From: Phocoena phocoena
Taxonomy: Eukaryota > Chordata > Mammalia > Artiodactyla > Phocoenidae
Direction: 5' to 3'
Assembly (NCBI RefSeq): GCF_963924675.1
Contig: NC_089221.1
Coordinates: 138,612,263 to 138,676,262 of the forward strand
DNA length: 64,000 bases
Below the pieces are notes generated by a model. The model did no database searches, was not told the origin of the DNA, and worked only from the letters and a program-made list of their open reading frames with translations. A program made the translations under genes and the position numbers. Below are positions 50,806 through 63,465 of this stretch, piece after piece. Position 1 is the stretch's first letter. Every line of letters starts with the position of its first letter.

Positions 50806-51746
50806 ATGAATAACTTGGACATTCACAGAAACATAGACAAGATGGAAAGGCAGAGGGCTATGTACTATATGAAGGAAAAAGATAAAACCCTAGAAAAACA
50901 ACTAAATAAAGCGGAGATAGGCAACCTTCCAGAAAAAGTATTCAGAATAATAATAGTGAAGATGATCCAGGACCTTGGAAAAAGAATGGAGGCAAAGATC
51001 GAGAAGATGCAAGAAATCTTTAACAAAGACCTAGAAGAATTAAAGAACAAACAAACAAAGATGAACAATACAATAACTGAAATGAAAACTACACTAGAAG
51101 GAATCAATAGCAGAATAACTGAGGCAGAAGAACGGATAAGTGACCTGGAAGACAGAATGGTGGAATTCACTGCTGTGGAACAGAATAAAGAATAAAGAAT
51201 GAAAAGAAATGAAGACAGCCTAAGAGACCTCTGGGACAACATTAAACACAACAACATTCACATTATAGGGGTCCCAGAAGGAGGAGAGAGAGAGAAAGGA
51301 CCAGAGAAAATATTTGAAGAGATTATAGTCGAAAATTCCCTAACATGGGAAAGGAATTAGCCACCCAAGTCCAGGAAGCACAGAGAGTCCCATACAGGAT
51401 AAACCCAAGGAGAAACATGCTGAGACACATAGTAATCAAACTGGCAAAAATTAAAGACAAAGAAAAATTATTGAAAGCAGAAAGGGAAAAATGACAAATA
51501 ACATACAAGGGAACTCCCATAAGGTTAACAGCTGGATTCTCAGCAGAAACTCTACAAGCCAGAAGGGAGTGGCATGATATACTTAGAGTGATGAAAGGGA
51601 AGAACCTACAACCAACATTACTCTACCCAGCAAGGATCTTGTTCAGATTCGATGGAGAAATCAGAAGCTTTACAGACAAGCAAAAGGTAAGAGAATTCAG
51701 CACCACCAAACGAGCTCTACAACAAATGCTAAAGGAACTTCTCTAA
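50806..51746 (+). pseudogene. L1 ORF1, broken
   Basis: An open frame of 129 codons (50806-51195) covers the N-terminal part and coiled coil (LEELKNKQTKMNNTITEMK, ITEAEERISDLEDRM). A stop at 51193-51195 interrupts it; the frame resumes with RNEDSLRDLWDNIK and IIGVPEGGE, then is broken again after SLTWERN. The C-terminal area (QARREWHDILRVMKG-like, then 'ISRFDGEIRSF'-like) is readable in pieces before the stop at 51744-51746. The N-terminal tail differs from the other long L1 here. Confidence 0.85.
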
Positions 51747-51804
51747 CTGGGAAACACAAGTGAAGGAAAGGACCTACAAAAACAAACCCAAAACAATTAA
51801 GAAA

Positions 51805-54800
51805 ATGGTCACAGGAACATACATATTGATAATTACCTTAAATGTGAATGGATTAAATGCTCCAACCAAGAGACACAGGCTGGCTGAAGAGATACAAAAA
51901 CAAGACCCATATATATGCTGTCTACAAGAGACCCACTTCAGACCTAGGGACACATACAGACTGAAAGTTAGGGGATGGAAAAAGATATTCCATGCAAATG
52001 GAAATTAAAGGAAAGCTAAAGTAGCTGTACTCATAACAGATAAAATAGACTTTAGGGCTTCCCTGGTGGCTCAGTGGTTGAGAGTCCGCCTGCCGATGCA
52101 GTGGACATGGGTTCATGCCCCGGTCTGGGAAGATCCCACATGCCACGGAGCAGTTGCACCCGTGAGCTACGGCCACTAAGCCTGCGCGTCCGGCACCTGT
52201 GCTCGCAACGGGAGAGGCCACAATAGTGAGAGGCCCATGTACCGCCAAAAAAAAAAAAATAGACTTTAAAATAAAGAATATTACAAGAGACAAGGAAGGA
52301 CACTACATAATGATCAAAGGATCAATCCAAGAAGAAAATATAACAATTATAAATATATATGCACCCAACATAGGAGCACCTCAATACATAAGGCAACTGC
52401 TAACAGCTATAAAAGAGGAAATTGACAGTAACACAATAATAGTGGGGGACTTTAACACCTCACTTACACCAAATGTAAGATCCAAATGTAAGATCATCCA
52501 AAATGAAAATAAATAAGGAAACAGAAGCTTTAAATGACAAAATAGACCAGATAGATTTAACTGATATTTATAGGACATTCCATCCAAAACCAGCAGTATA
52601 CACTTTCTTCTCAAGTGCACACGGAACATTCTCCAGGATATATCACATCTTGGGTCACAAATCAAGCCGCACTAAATTTAAGAAAATTGAAATCATATCA
52701 AGCATCTTTTCTGACCACAATGTTATGAGATTAGAAATGAATTAGAGGGGAAAAAACACACACATGGAGGCTAAACAATATGTAACTAAATAACCAAGAG
52801 GTCACTGAAGAAATCAAAGAGGAAAGCAAAAAATACCTAGAGACAAATGACAATGAAAATATGACGATCCAAAACCTATGGGATGCAGAAAAGCAGTTCT
52901 AAGAGGGAAGTTTATAACTATACAAGCCTACCTCAGGAAACAAGAAAAATCCCAAGTAAACAATCTAACCTTACACCTAAAGGAACTACAGAAAGAAAAA
53001 CAAACAAAACCCAAAGTTAACAAAAGGAAAGAAATCATAAAGATCAGAGCAGAAATAAATGAAAAATAAACAAAGAAAACAATAGCAAAGATCAATAAAA
53101 CTAAAAGCTGGTTCTTTGAGAAGATAAAAAAATTGATAAACCATTAGCCAGACTCATCAAGAAAAAAAGGGAGAAGACTCAAATCAATAGAATTAGAAAT
53201 GAAAAAGGAGAAGTAACAACTGAAACTTCAGAAATACAAAGCGTCATAAGAGATTAGTACAAGCAACTATATGCCAATAAAATAGACAACCTGGAAGAAA
53301 TGGAAAAATTCTTAGAAAGGTAAAACCTTCCAAGACTGAACCACGAAGAAACAGAAAATATGAACAGACCAATCACAAGTAATGAAATTGAAACTGTGAT
53401 TAAAAATCTTCCAACAAACAAAAGTCCAGGACCAGATGGCTTCACAGGAGAATTCTATCAAACATTCAGAGAAGAGCTAACACCCATCCTTCTCAAACTC
53501 TTCCAAAAAACTGCAGAGGAACACTCACAAACTCATTCTATGAGGCCACCGTCACCCTGATACCAAAACCAGACAAAGACACTACAAAAAAAGAAAATTA
53601 CTGACCAATATCACTCATGAATATAGATGCAAAAATTCTCAATAAAATACTAGCAAACAGAATCCAACAACACATTAAAAGGATCATACACCACGATCAA
53701 GTGGGATTTATCCTAGGGATGCAAGGATTCTTCAATATACGCAAATCAATCAATGTGATACACCATATTAACAAATTGAAGAAAAAAAACATATGATCAT
53801 CTCAGTAGATGCAGAAAAAGCTTCTGACAAAATTCAACACCCATTTATGATAAAAACTCTCCAGGAAGTGGGCACAGAGGGACCTTACCTCAACATAATA
53901 AAGGCCATATACAACAAACCCACAGCAAACATCACTCTCAAGGGTGAGAAACTGAAAGCATTTCCTCTAAGATCAGGAAAGAGACAAGGATGTCCACTCT
54001 CACCACTATTATTCAACATAGTTTTGGAAGTCCTAGCCATGACAATCAGAGAAGAAAAGGAAATAAAAGAAATACAAATTGGAAAAGAAGTAAAGCTGTC
54101 CAGATGACATGATACTATACAGAGAATCCTAAAAATGCCACCGGAAAACTACTACAGCTAATCAACGAATTTGGTAAAGTTGCAGGATACAAAATTAATG
54201 CACAGAAATCTCTTGCATTCCTATACACTAATGATGAAAAATCTGAAAGAGAAATTATGGAAACACTCACATTTACCATTGCAACAAAAAGAATAAAATA
54301 CCTAGGAATAAACCTACCTAGGGAGACAAAAGACCTGTATGCAGAAAATTATAAGACATTGATGTAAGAAATTTAAGAGGATACCAACAGATGGAGAGAT
54401 ATACCATGTTCTTGGATTGGAAGAATCAATATTGTGAAAATGACTATACTACCCAAAGCAATCTACAGATTCAATGCAATCCCTTTCAAATTACCAATGG
54501 CATTTTTTACAGAACTAGAACAAACCATCTTACAATTTATATGGAGACACAAAAGACCCCGAATAGCCAAAGCAGTCCTGAAGGAAAAAAACGGAGCTGA
54601 AGGAATCAGACTCCCTGATTTCAGACTATACTACAAAGCTACAGTCATCAAGACAGGTTGGTACTGGCAGAAAAACAGAAACATAGTTCAATGGTACAAG
54701 ATAGAAAGCCCAGAGATAAACCCACACACCTATGGTCAACTAATCTATGACAAAGGAGGCAAAGATATACAATGGAGAAAAGACAGTCTCTCAATAAGTG

Positions 54801-55863
54801 GTGCTGGTAAAAAGAGACAGGTACATGTAAAAGAATGAAATTAGAACACTCCCTAACACCATACACAAAAATAAACTCAAAATGGATTAGAGACCTAAAT
54901 GTAAGACTGGGCACTATAAAACTCTTAGAGGAAAACATAGGAAGAATACTCTTTGACATAAATAGCAGCAAGGTCTTTTTTGATCCACCTCCCAGAGTAA
55001 TGGAAATAAAAACAAAGGTAAACAATTGGGACCTAATGAAACTTAAAAGCTTTTGCACAGCACAGGAAACCATAAACAAGATGAAAAGACAACCCTCAGT
55101 ATGGGAGAAAATATTTACAAATGAAACATCAGACAAAGGATTAATCTCTAAAATTTACAAGCAGGTCATGTAGCTCAATATCAAAAAAACAAACAACCCA
55201 ATCCAAAAATGGGCAGAAGACCTAAATAGACATTTCTCCAAAGAAGATATACAGATTGCCAACAAACACATGAAAGGATGTTCAAAATGACTCATCATTA
55301 GAGAAATGCAAATCAAAACTGCAATGAGATATCATCTCACACCAGTCAGAATGGCCATCATCAAAAAATCTAGAAACAATAAATGCTGGAGAGGGTATGG
55401 AGAAAAGGGAACCCTCTTGCACTGTTGGTGGGAATGTAAATGGATACAGCCACTGTGGAGAACAGTATGGAGGTTCCTTAAAAAACTACAAATAGAACCA
55501 CCATATGACCCAGCAATCCCACTACTGGGCATATACCCTGAGAAAACCATAATTCAAAATGACTCATGTACCAAAATGTTCATTGCAGCTCTATTTACAA
55601 TAGCCCGGAGATGGAAACAACCTAAGTGTCCATCATCGGATGAATGGATAAAGAAAATGTGGCCCACATATACAATGGAATATTACTCAGCCATAAAAAG
55701 AAACGAAATTGAGCTATTTGTAATGAGGTGGATAGACCTAGAGTCTGTCATACAGAGTGAAGTAAGTCAGAAAGAGAAAGACAAATACCATATGCTAACA
55801 CATATATGGAATTTAAGAAAAATAAAAAATGTCATGAAAAACCTAGGGATAAGGCAGGAATAA
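51805..55863 (+). pseudogene. L1 ORF2, broken and interrupted by a SINE
   Basis: The endonuclease start (MVTGTYILIITLNVNGLN, CLQETHFRPRD) is intact up to a stop at 52006-52008, and the CHR SINE follows at 52055. After it the frame picks up RDKEGHYIMIKGSIQEE and IVGDFNTS. Reverse-transcriptase pieces include [14 protein letters not shown] (53360 on), [14 protein letters not shown] and [20 protein letters not shown] (53793-54107). The catalytic FADD region is destroyed: the frame reads KLSR then stops near 54107, with bases missing. The C-terminal region (55306-55863, 185 codons) is open and includes [19 protein letters not shown], the Cys-rich motif. Six or more disruptions. Confidence 0.93.
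52055..52255 (+). mobile_element. CHR-type SINE, short form, nested in the L1 endonuclease region
   Basis: Complete copy from 'gggcttccctggtggctcag' to 'gtaccgcc' plus poly-A. The L1 text 'aaaatagacttta' at 52042-52054 is repeated at 52256-52268, so this is a target-site duplication made from L1 sequence. The uninterrupted L1 equivalent lies in the other long copy near 31506-31520. The SINE is therefore younger than this L1. Confidence 0.97.
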
Positions 55864-56193
55864 AGACAAAGACCTACTAGAGAATGGACTTGTGGATATG
55901 GGAAGGGGGAAGGTTAAGCTGTGACAAAGCGAGAGAGAGACATGGACATATATACACTACCAAACATAAGGTAGATAGCTAGTGGGAAGCAGCTGCATAG
56001 CACAGGGAGATAAGCTCAGTGCTTTGTGACTGCCTGGAGGGGTGGGATAGGGAGGGTGGGAGGGAGGGAGATGCAAGAGGGAAGAGATATGGGAACATAT
56101 GTATATATATAACTGATTCACTTTGTTGTAAAGCAGAAACTAACACACCATTGTAAAGCAATTATACTCCAATAAAGATGTTAAAAAAAAATA

Positions 56194-56666
56194 CACATGC
56201 AGCCCAATGTTCTTTGCAGCACTATTTACAATAGCCAGGTTATCGATGCAACCTAAACGCCCATCGACAGACAAATGGATAAAGAAGAGTGGTACATATA
56301 TACAATGGAATATTACTCAACCATAGAAAGGAACGAAGTTAAGTCATTTGTTGAGACGTGGTTGGATCTAAAGACTGTCATACAGAGTGAAGTAAGTCAG
56401 AAAGAGAAAAACAAATATCGTATATTAACGCATGTATGTGGAACCTAGAAAACTGGTACAGATGAACCGGTTTGCAGGGCAGAAGTTGAGACACAGATGT
56501 GGAGAACAAATGTATGGACACCAAGATGGGAAAACCACGGTGGGGTGGGGATGGTGGTGTGCTGAATTGGGCAACTGGGATTGACATGTATACACTGATG
56601 TGTATAAAAGTGATGACTAATAAGAACCTGCAGTATAAAAAAACAAAGATACAAACAAACAAAACA
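56194..56666 (+). mobile_element. L1 3' end of a different subfamily
   Basis: Text restarts at the ORF2 C-terminal region ('gcagcactatttacaatagc', 'gaatattactcaaccataga') directly after the preceding L1's A tail, then continues into a distinct 3' UTR ('ggggtggggatggtggtgtg', 'gatgtgtataaaagtgatga', 'ataagaacctgcagtataaa') and an A-rich tail. That 3' UTR does not match the 35 kb and 55.9 kb copies, so it belongs to another L1 lineage. Confidence 0.88.
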
Positions 56667-57000
56667 ACTAATACTAAACTTTCTTTGGGATATTTGTATG
56701 TAAATATGTTAATATAAATGTTTTAGACATTACATGAAATTTCTAAAAACCTTATATGTTCTGGTATAATGTTATAAGTCATAATTCTAATTATTACTTT
56801 AAAATGTATATCTCAGAAATAACTAAATTTCCTTGTCAATTGCATTATTATGAACTTTCATCAAATCTTTAACCACGGTCATTTTTAAGTCTTTTGTCAT
56901 TTACATACAGTTCTGGGTGTACTCTGATGCTTTTGCAAAAATGTTCCTATAAAAGGGTTTCATCTTCAAGGAATTCATGGAAAAGACTGACAAGTACAGG
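56667..57000. other. Intronic sequence, nothing recognised
   Basis: AT-rich, no exon or named repeat. Confidence 0.5.
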
Positions 57001-57400
57001 TTTCTGTTAACTGACTACACTGCTGAACTGAATGAATAAGCATTTTCAGAACTCTAATGGAAAACTGATGAATTCATAAAAGTGCTAACAAAAGATCAAG
57101 ATGAAAAAAAAATTAATTACATGGGACAGAGTGAACTGATGAGGATGACTATAATTTTTGTGACTTTCTGTTTGAATAAAAAAAAAATCCCCCAAGGACT
57201 CAGAGGCAAAAAATATACAAATCAATTTTCACTGCAGAGTAAAGGAGCTGTTACAGTGGAGGATTCCTGGACTGAATGTCAATATTATGACATAGTATGA
57301 GTATGTTTCGTGTTTGGTAATTGCAATCATTGCTGCTTTTGTTGTGGTCAGCCATTTACAATGCTTGGTGTCAGTTTATTTATCTCTTGTAAAAATAAAA
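57001..57400 (+). other. Unassigned block with an mRNA-like look
   Basis: This stretch has a more even base mix than its neighbours, a 72-codon frame (57082-57300) and A-runs of 8-9 before 'aataaa'-type hexamers (57172-57178 and 57391-57400). It could be a decayed processed pseudogene or 3' UTR copy, but I do not recognise a parent gene and see no target-site duplication. Confidence 0.25.
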
Positions 57401-57404
57401 TACA

Positions 57405-57429
57405 GTGTGTGTGTGTGTGTGTGTGTGTG
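57405..57429. repeat. (GT)n microsatellite, ~12 units
   Basis: Perfect GT repeat followed by A-rich sequence. Confidence 0.96.
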
Positions 57430-60400
57430 AAAAAATAAGCTACAAATATACCTTGAAATACATTTTTAGATGTATCCAACATTATAAAATAAAATGTTTT
57501 CATTAACATTCAAAAAAGTATGAATAATTTTGCAAGGAGCATTCTTAAATATTTCCTTTTTATACACTTGGCAAAATATTTTCTTAGGGAGTACATTATA
57601 TCTATTATTATTATTTGATATAACTATTACCTAATAATAGCTGTATTCTCCGTAAGTCTCATGCCCCCTCAGCTGCTCTTAGAAGTGAAGTTTAAAAGTT
57701 CCATTTAAAAAGTGAATAACCCAACGATATCCAACATTTGAGGGGAGATGCCCCCAAGGTGGAAGTTTTGAATCTTATGTATGAAATATTTAGAAACTGA
57801 GTTCAAAGTTATTGAACCTACCAAGATGAGTTCTAACTCAATGAGTTCTAACTCTATTATGTTTTAGATTTTAAAAAATTACTTCAAGCTCAAAGATGAT
57901 TTTTCCATATGATTATATCCCTTCTTTAAGTGCATATGGCAGCAGGGAATCTTAGCAATAGTTCACTAAGCATCTGGCAAACCTCTCCCAAGCCCTGAAT
58001 GTTGAGGCTTGCTAGAGGACTAAACCTGAAGGACACAGTCCCAGGTAAGGTGATGGTCATTAGCAATGACCAGGTAGAAAGCACCATTGAGTCTCAAGGC
58101 ATTAAGACTGCTAAGGTGTTCTATCTAAGAGGCAGAATCTAATGTGAACTCAGCAGGGCATAATCACGCGATTCCATAGGAACTCAAGTTTAACTGTACT
58201 GCCTTTTTCCTTTTTAAACAATGAGTAGAGTTTCCCAGTGAGCCTGTGCAGAAGGCAGCCAGTCTTTGATGCTAATGAAGACCTGTGAAGCCTAGAGTAT
58301 GAGACAGCATAATCAAGACAATAATACTAACGCAGTAGTGTCTTCACAAAATCCCTTTGTCCCCTCAAAGCTGAACTCGTTCTACGCATCGCACAAGCTG
58401 AGTTTATTACAACCTTTCTACTTGATAGAGGGGACAGAGGGCTCATGCAAGGTCACTTATGTCATTCCCTGTCCAGCGGGGCTGCTGGACTGTCCTCAAA
58501 CTGATCTTGACCCGCAAAGCCTTCCATGATTCTGCCTCTTTTCTTGGAGTGACGCTACCCCTGGCCTATAATCACTTTGGGTGAAATTTTTCTTTGCTTG
58601 GGTCTCTTGGTCAAATTCAAGATTATTTAAACATTTCTTAACTGTCTTCATTGTGATATATTGGGATGTTTTTTAGAGAAACATTTGGAAATAATCAACT
58701 TTTGGAAATAAAGAGGGTAAACATAGCTTATTTTCTTTGAAAAGCTACTGAATAGTAGTACAGCCATGGAAATACTACTTTCTTGCATATGGGAAATACT
58801 GATCTGACCACGAAATTTAGAAGGCTCTGCATGGATCTTTGAGCATGTTTTTGTCATACATCAGACACAAAGGATAAAAATATAGAAAGAGAAAGGTGAC
58901 TGAAATGGATGCCTTAAAATGTATCATAGCTGATCCTTATAAGCATTCAAATAGCAGAGTATGTGCCGTATAAATGTATTAACTTTCCTTGGTATCTTTT
59001 GAAGAATCACTGCTCTTTCTTTAACAAGGAATTAAGACAGATTAAAATTAGTTTTATTTCATTTCTTCTAGCCACACTTAGAGTAGCACCAATGCCAGTG
59101 CATTTTTTAAATAAACTAAGAACCAAAATGTCATATTCCTTTATCTCTATTGGCTCTCATATTCCGGAGCTGTAAGAACCTTAAATTTTGGTTGGAAAAC
59201 TATTAAATTTCACTCACCCAATCAAAGACAGTAATCCACTAGATTCTACTTGCAGGCACCTTTTTCAAAGTCTGTGCATCAATCCCTTTTTCCAATACTA
59301 GCTTATCAATCACTATTTTAAAAATAATTCAAAATAGGAAAATAAGAATCAGTAATCTTATTTAAGAGAGAAAGCACGCATCACTTTCTGAGGCCCAAAT
59401 TATAAGCCATAATAGGTGGCAAACACAAGGAGAACAGAATCTCATTTTGAAAACAGTGAAAGAATTTAGTTAAGTTTTTTTTGTTGGTTTTTTTTTTGCT
59501 GAAATTGAATTACATTAGGAGCCTGTAGAGTGTGGCCTTAGACTGACATTCAGAGTGACCTTGAGCAAATTATTCTCATTGGGGCTCATTTCTTCATCTG
59601 TACAATAAGAGGAATAAACTAGACTATTTAATCCTCTCTGGGCCCTTGTAAAGTGTGAATGTTCATGAACTTCCTCCAAAACATTCAAGAGTTCAACATT
59701 TCAATGTGTAGTTGAAATGTGTAAAATATATGCAGTGTAACTATCTTTAAATAATGGAATTACCATCCCCTCTCGACGTATTACCAATACCGTGACTTTT
59801 AATGACCCCTTATCATTTTGAAAATAATTGACTAAACAAAATACAACATAAATAAACAATATAACAAAACAAAAATAAAGATATAACAAAAACAAATATA
59901 ACAACAATATTTTTTTCTACTAATATGAGAACCATCTGGCAAATATTTTCAAGCCATTTATTACAATGACCACCAGATAGATTAGATAAAAGAGAAGCAT
60001 AAAAAGCCCAAGCATTTAGTCTTCATCCTGGGGTGGGGAAAGGGAAAGACAAAGGTTGGTGAACATGAATTGTTCACTCACTAATTGTTTTGCTTATCTC
60101 TATTAATAATTTTTTTAAGAAAATACTATATTTTGTTGCTCTTCACACTCTATGATGAGGAAAATTGATTTCATGGTTCAAATATCAAGCCTACTGGCTA
60201 CGAGAGCAATGAAAAAAAGGTCATTCAAAAATAAAACAAGACAAGTAGTACAAAGTCCCCAAGGGTGGAAATCTGTAGATCTTGTGGATGCAGATTTTTA
60301 GAATTTAAATATGCAAATTCTCTCAGAGTTCATTTCCTAAGGTGAGTTTTATCATTCTAAGGATAACATTGCTTGAGTGATACAGAGGAAAGCAGTGGGG

Positions 60401-60965
60401 AGGTTTGAGACTAAATACCCAGGCTACTACTTACTTGCTGTGTGTCATTAATTAAATAAACTAAGTACTTCTATTTTTCTGTGCCAGTTTCTGGCCTTTG
60501 TGTGTTTGGTTATTGTTTTTCTTTTCCTTTTTTTCCCCCATATATAAAAAAAGGGGCTAGACTGAAAGACCTCAAAGTCAATGTGGACTAATGAACAGAA
60601 CATGGGCTTAGGGATCTGGCAAATGGGGCTCCATTTGTACAGTGGATATCATACAATTGTTGTGGGGATTAACTACTAAATGTATATAAAGTGACTATCA
60701 TTTTGGGTAACCCTTAATGGGAAGTTGGTGAATGGACTTTTTGGTTTACTTGTTTTTTATTGCTACTGTTGTTGCCTTTGATCTGTTTTCCTTTCCCATC
60801 TCTCTTACTTTGTAACTCCTCTTTGAATGATATCCAACCACTAGCATGGGTCTCCCTTAAGCCTTTAATAACTAAAGACTCATATGTACAATATTCTCTC
60901 AACGGTAAAAGTAAAAATTCATATAATTTAAGGGAGATTATTGATCAGTGATTTCTACTTCAGGT
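57430..60965. other. Intronic sequence with MIR traces
   Basis: No exon seen. MIR-like wording occurs at 59535-59650 ('gagtgaccttgagcaaatta', 'ttcttcatctgtacaataag') and, split, at 60380-60590 ('cttacttgctgtgtgtcatt', 'ggggctagactgaaagacct'). A tandem duplicate of 'atgagttctaactc' lies near 57826-57853. An A/C-rich, T-poor patch spans about 59830-59910. Confidence 0.5.
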
Positions 60966-60968
60966 TTT

Positions 60969-61290
60969 TTTTTTGTTTTTTTTTAAGATGTTGGGGGTAG
61001 GAGTTTATTAATTAATTTATTTTTTTTTGCTGTGTTGGGTCTTCGTCTCTGTGTGAGGGCTTTCTCTAGTTGTGGCAAGCGGGGGCCACTCTTCATCGCG
61101 GTGCGCGGGCCTCTCACTATCGCGGCCTCTCTTGTTGTGGAGCACAGGCTCCAGACGCGCAGGCTCAGTAGTTGTGGCTCACGGGCGCAGCCGCTCCGCG
61201 GCATGTGGGATCCTCCCAGACCAGGGCTCGAACCCGTGTCCCCTGCATTAGCAGGCAGACTCTCAACCACTGTGCCACCAGGGAAGCCCC
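60969..61290 (-). mobile_element. CHR-type SINE, long form, antisense, with target-site duplication
   Basis: Reverse complement of the long form: poly-T, 'gctgtgttgggtcttcgtct', 'gttgtggagcacaggctcca', down to 'gtgccaccagggaagcccc'. The flanks 'tctacttcaggtttt' (60954-60968) and 'tccacttcaggtttt' (61291-61305) differ at one base, giving a 15-bp duplication. It is transcribed in the same sense as GABRB2, unlike the other CHR copies here. Confidence 0.94.
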
Positions 61291-61305
61291 TCCACTTCAG
61301 GTTTT

Positions 61306-62375
61306 ATGCTATTAAAAGATGTCTCCAAACACGTCAAGTAGGTTCATAAAATTTCCCCAAATATTTTAATCTCAAAGTATTATTTTTAATCAAGTTTTTC
61401 CCAATATATTTATTTTAAAATGGGCTTATATCATCTAATACATAGAATGTTTTAAATAATAAATAAATTTTCAGTACTTAGTGAAACCCCTTAAAAGGTT
61501 TGGAATAAGTGGTCATATAAAGAAAATATACATTGGCCAAATTATAAAACCACCTTAAAGAGGAAAACACAAAAAGCTATGCACATAAATGAGATCTGCT
61601 TTCTAAAAGAAGTCTGAATTTCTTTTTAAAAATCTGTGTGTCAAGTTGTTGTTACAAAAAAAAAAAAAAAGTGCCATGAGTGGTATTCAAAGGATGAGAA
61701 AATAATTGGCCGTTAGCAAGGTGGAATTAATTAATTAATAATAATTAATTTAAACCACAGATCTTTAAACAAACAGTTGTGATTTTCCATTATCCATTTT
61801 AAATTGCAGTGGCCTTTTGAGTGTTTTATTTTCTAAAATGTTGAACTATGCAACTTTTCCTCTTGACAATTTAAAAGATAGCAACTTAATTAAGCTTTTA
61901 TTTTTCAATGTTAATGGCACAATTTTAGAGACTTATCAGCTAAAGTGTTTCATCTTAAGTTACTGTTACACATCCAATATTACACAGGTATCAAGTGTAT
62001 CTAAATCAAAATATAAAATAAGGTGAAAAAATAGAGTTGTCCTTTTGTTACGATGAGCTCCACTAGAGTAACGAGATACATTTATTCCAGTGTAAATGAT
62101 GATAAACAAAAGTATATAGATTGTGCAAAATATCAGTACTTTCACTATTTAATATATTCACCATAAGAGAGACAAGTAGTTTATTAGAATAAATATGGAA
62201 TGTATACATGTATGTGCAAATGAATGAACTGTATGATCTACAAATCAAAAGTTATCTTGAATGTGAACATGAGATTAAAATCGATTTCTAACTTCTGGTT
62301 CTAGTTATGAGGACTAATGGGTATTACACTTAAATTGCCGTATCTCATGTTCTTCCTCCCTTTACTGCCTGCTGT
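61306..62375. other. Intronic sequence, nothing recognised
   Basis: Very AT-rich, including an A15 run near 61656-61670 and 'aattaattaattaataataa' near 61726-61745. No exon seen. Confidence 0.55.
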
Positions 62376-62379
62376 AAAC

Positions 62380-63409
62380 AACTATAAAATCAGACATAAT
62401 ATGAAGCAACTCCGTTCAAGTACTGGACACCAGATCAGCACAGGGCTGTAATCCTTGGAAGAAAGGAAACATAGGAAGTAAGATTCATAAGCTCCATAAC
62501 CTCTTGCTTGGAAGCACTGTCCAAAGCACAGCAATGGGAAGTGTCTGGTAAGTAGAAGAAATGGATCTGGGGATCTGTGAGCTAAATGGGAATTCAATAA
62601 GACAGTAATTACAGGCATTGGACTTTCAATGAGACAGAGAACAAAGACTTTCAGAGGGAAACTCTAGTTGAGATTCAAAGAAGCCATTCCTTGGGAGTCC
62701 AACTACTCAAGCCCTTCCCCCCTGCCCCCACCAAAAAAATAAAAAGCCTAAAATTCAGCCTCAACAAGAGCAAACTAACCTACTACTAATTACCTATCAG
62801 AACACTCAACAAAATTTAAATGAAAACAAAATCTAAACTATTGACAATGTAGCCTTTAAAAAAAAAGTTCAACATGAATTCAAATATTACTAGACTGGGG
62901 GAAGAGGAAAATGACTGATAAACAGGAGAAAAATAGTCAATGAAAGAAGACCCAGGGTTCTTTTTTTGGGGGGGGGGTATTCTTGTATTCTTAGATAAGG
63001 ACTTTAAAACAGCTTTCATAAATATTTTCATGGATTCAAAGGAAAAGATGTATATAAAAAAGAAATAGATGGGAAATCTCAGCACATATATAAAACTATT
63101 TTTTAAAAATCAATTAGAAGTTCTGGAATTGAAAAAGAAAAGAAAAAATGTAACTGAAATATTGTCAATAAATTAAAAATATGGCAGGAAGAATTTTTTA
63201 AAAAGAAAAAAAAAGCAAATGGGACAAACGGATCTGAAATAGCAATATGGTTGATTTAAGTCCCCAAACAGCTCAATAATTATATTGAATGTTGGTATAA
63301 ATAGACCAGACACTCCATTCATACAGAGATTGTTGAATTGGATAAGAAGGAAAGACTCGATTATATCTCACAAGAGATGTATTTTGAATATAAAGGTCCA
63401 GAGAGATGT

Positions 63410-63465
<56 letters not shown>

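Larger units (their letters stand above)
50805..56190 (+). mobile_element. 5'-truncated L1 retrotransposon (about 5.4 kb) with a nested SINE, inactive
   Basis: Starts close to the ORF1 start, lacks the 5' UTR seen in the other long L1, and runs through ORF1, ORF2 and the 3' UTR to 'ccaataaagatgttaaaaaaaaa'. A CHR SINE (52055-52255) is inserted in the endonuclease region. No convincing target-site duplication was found; the right edge abuts another L1 tail of a different type at 56194. It is antisense to GABRB2. Confidence 0.92.

Noticed and set aside
50865..51257. 130-codon minus-strand open frame
   Set aside because: Antisense shadow of L1 ORF1; similar shadows lie at 30495-30783.
54648..55136. 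162-codon minus-strand open frame
   Set aside because: Antisense of L1 ORF2 C-terminal sequence. The same shadow frame occurs at the other long L1 (34015-34218).
61032..61349. 105-codon plus-strand frame with Arg/Gly/Pro-rich translation
   Set aside because: It is entirely within an antisense CHR SINE. Similar frames appear in every CHR copy (for example 4596-4880 and 38112-38327).
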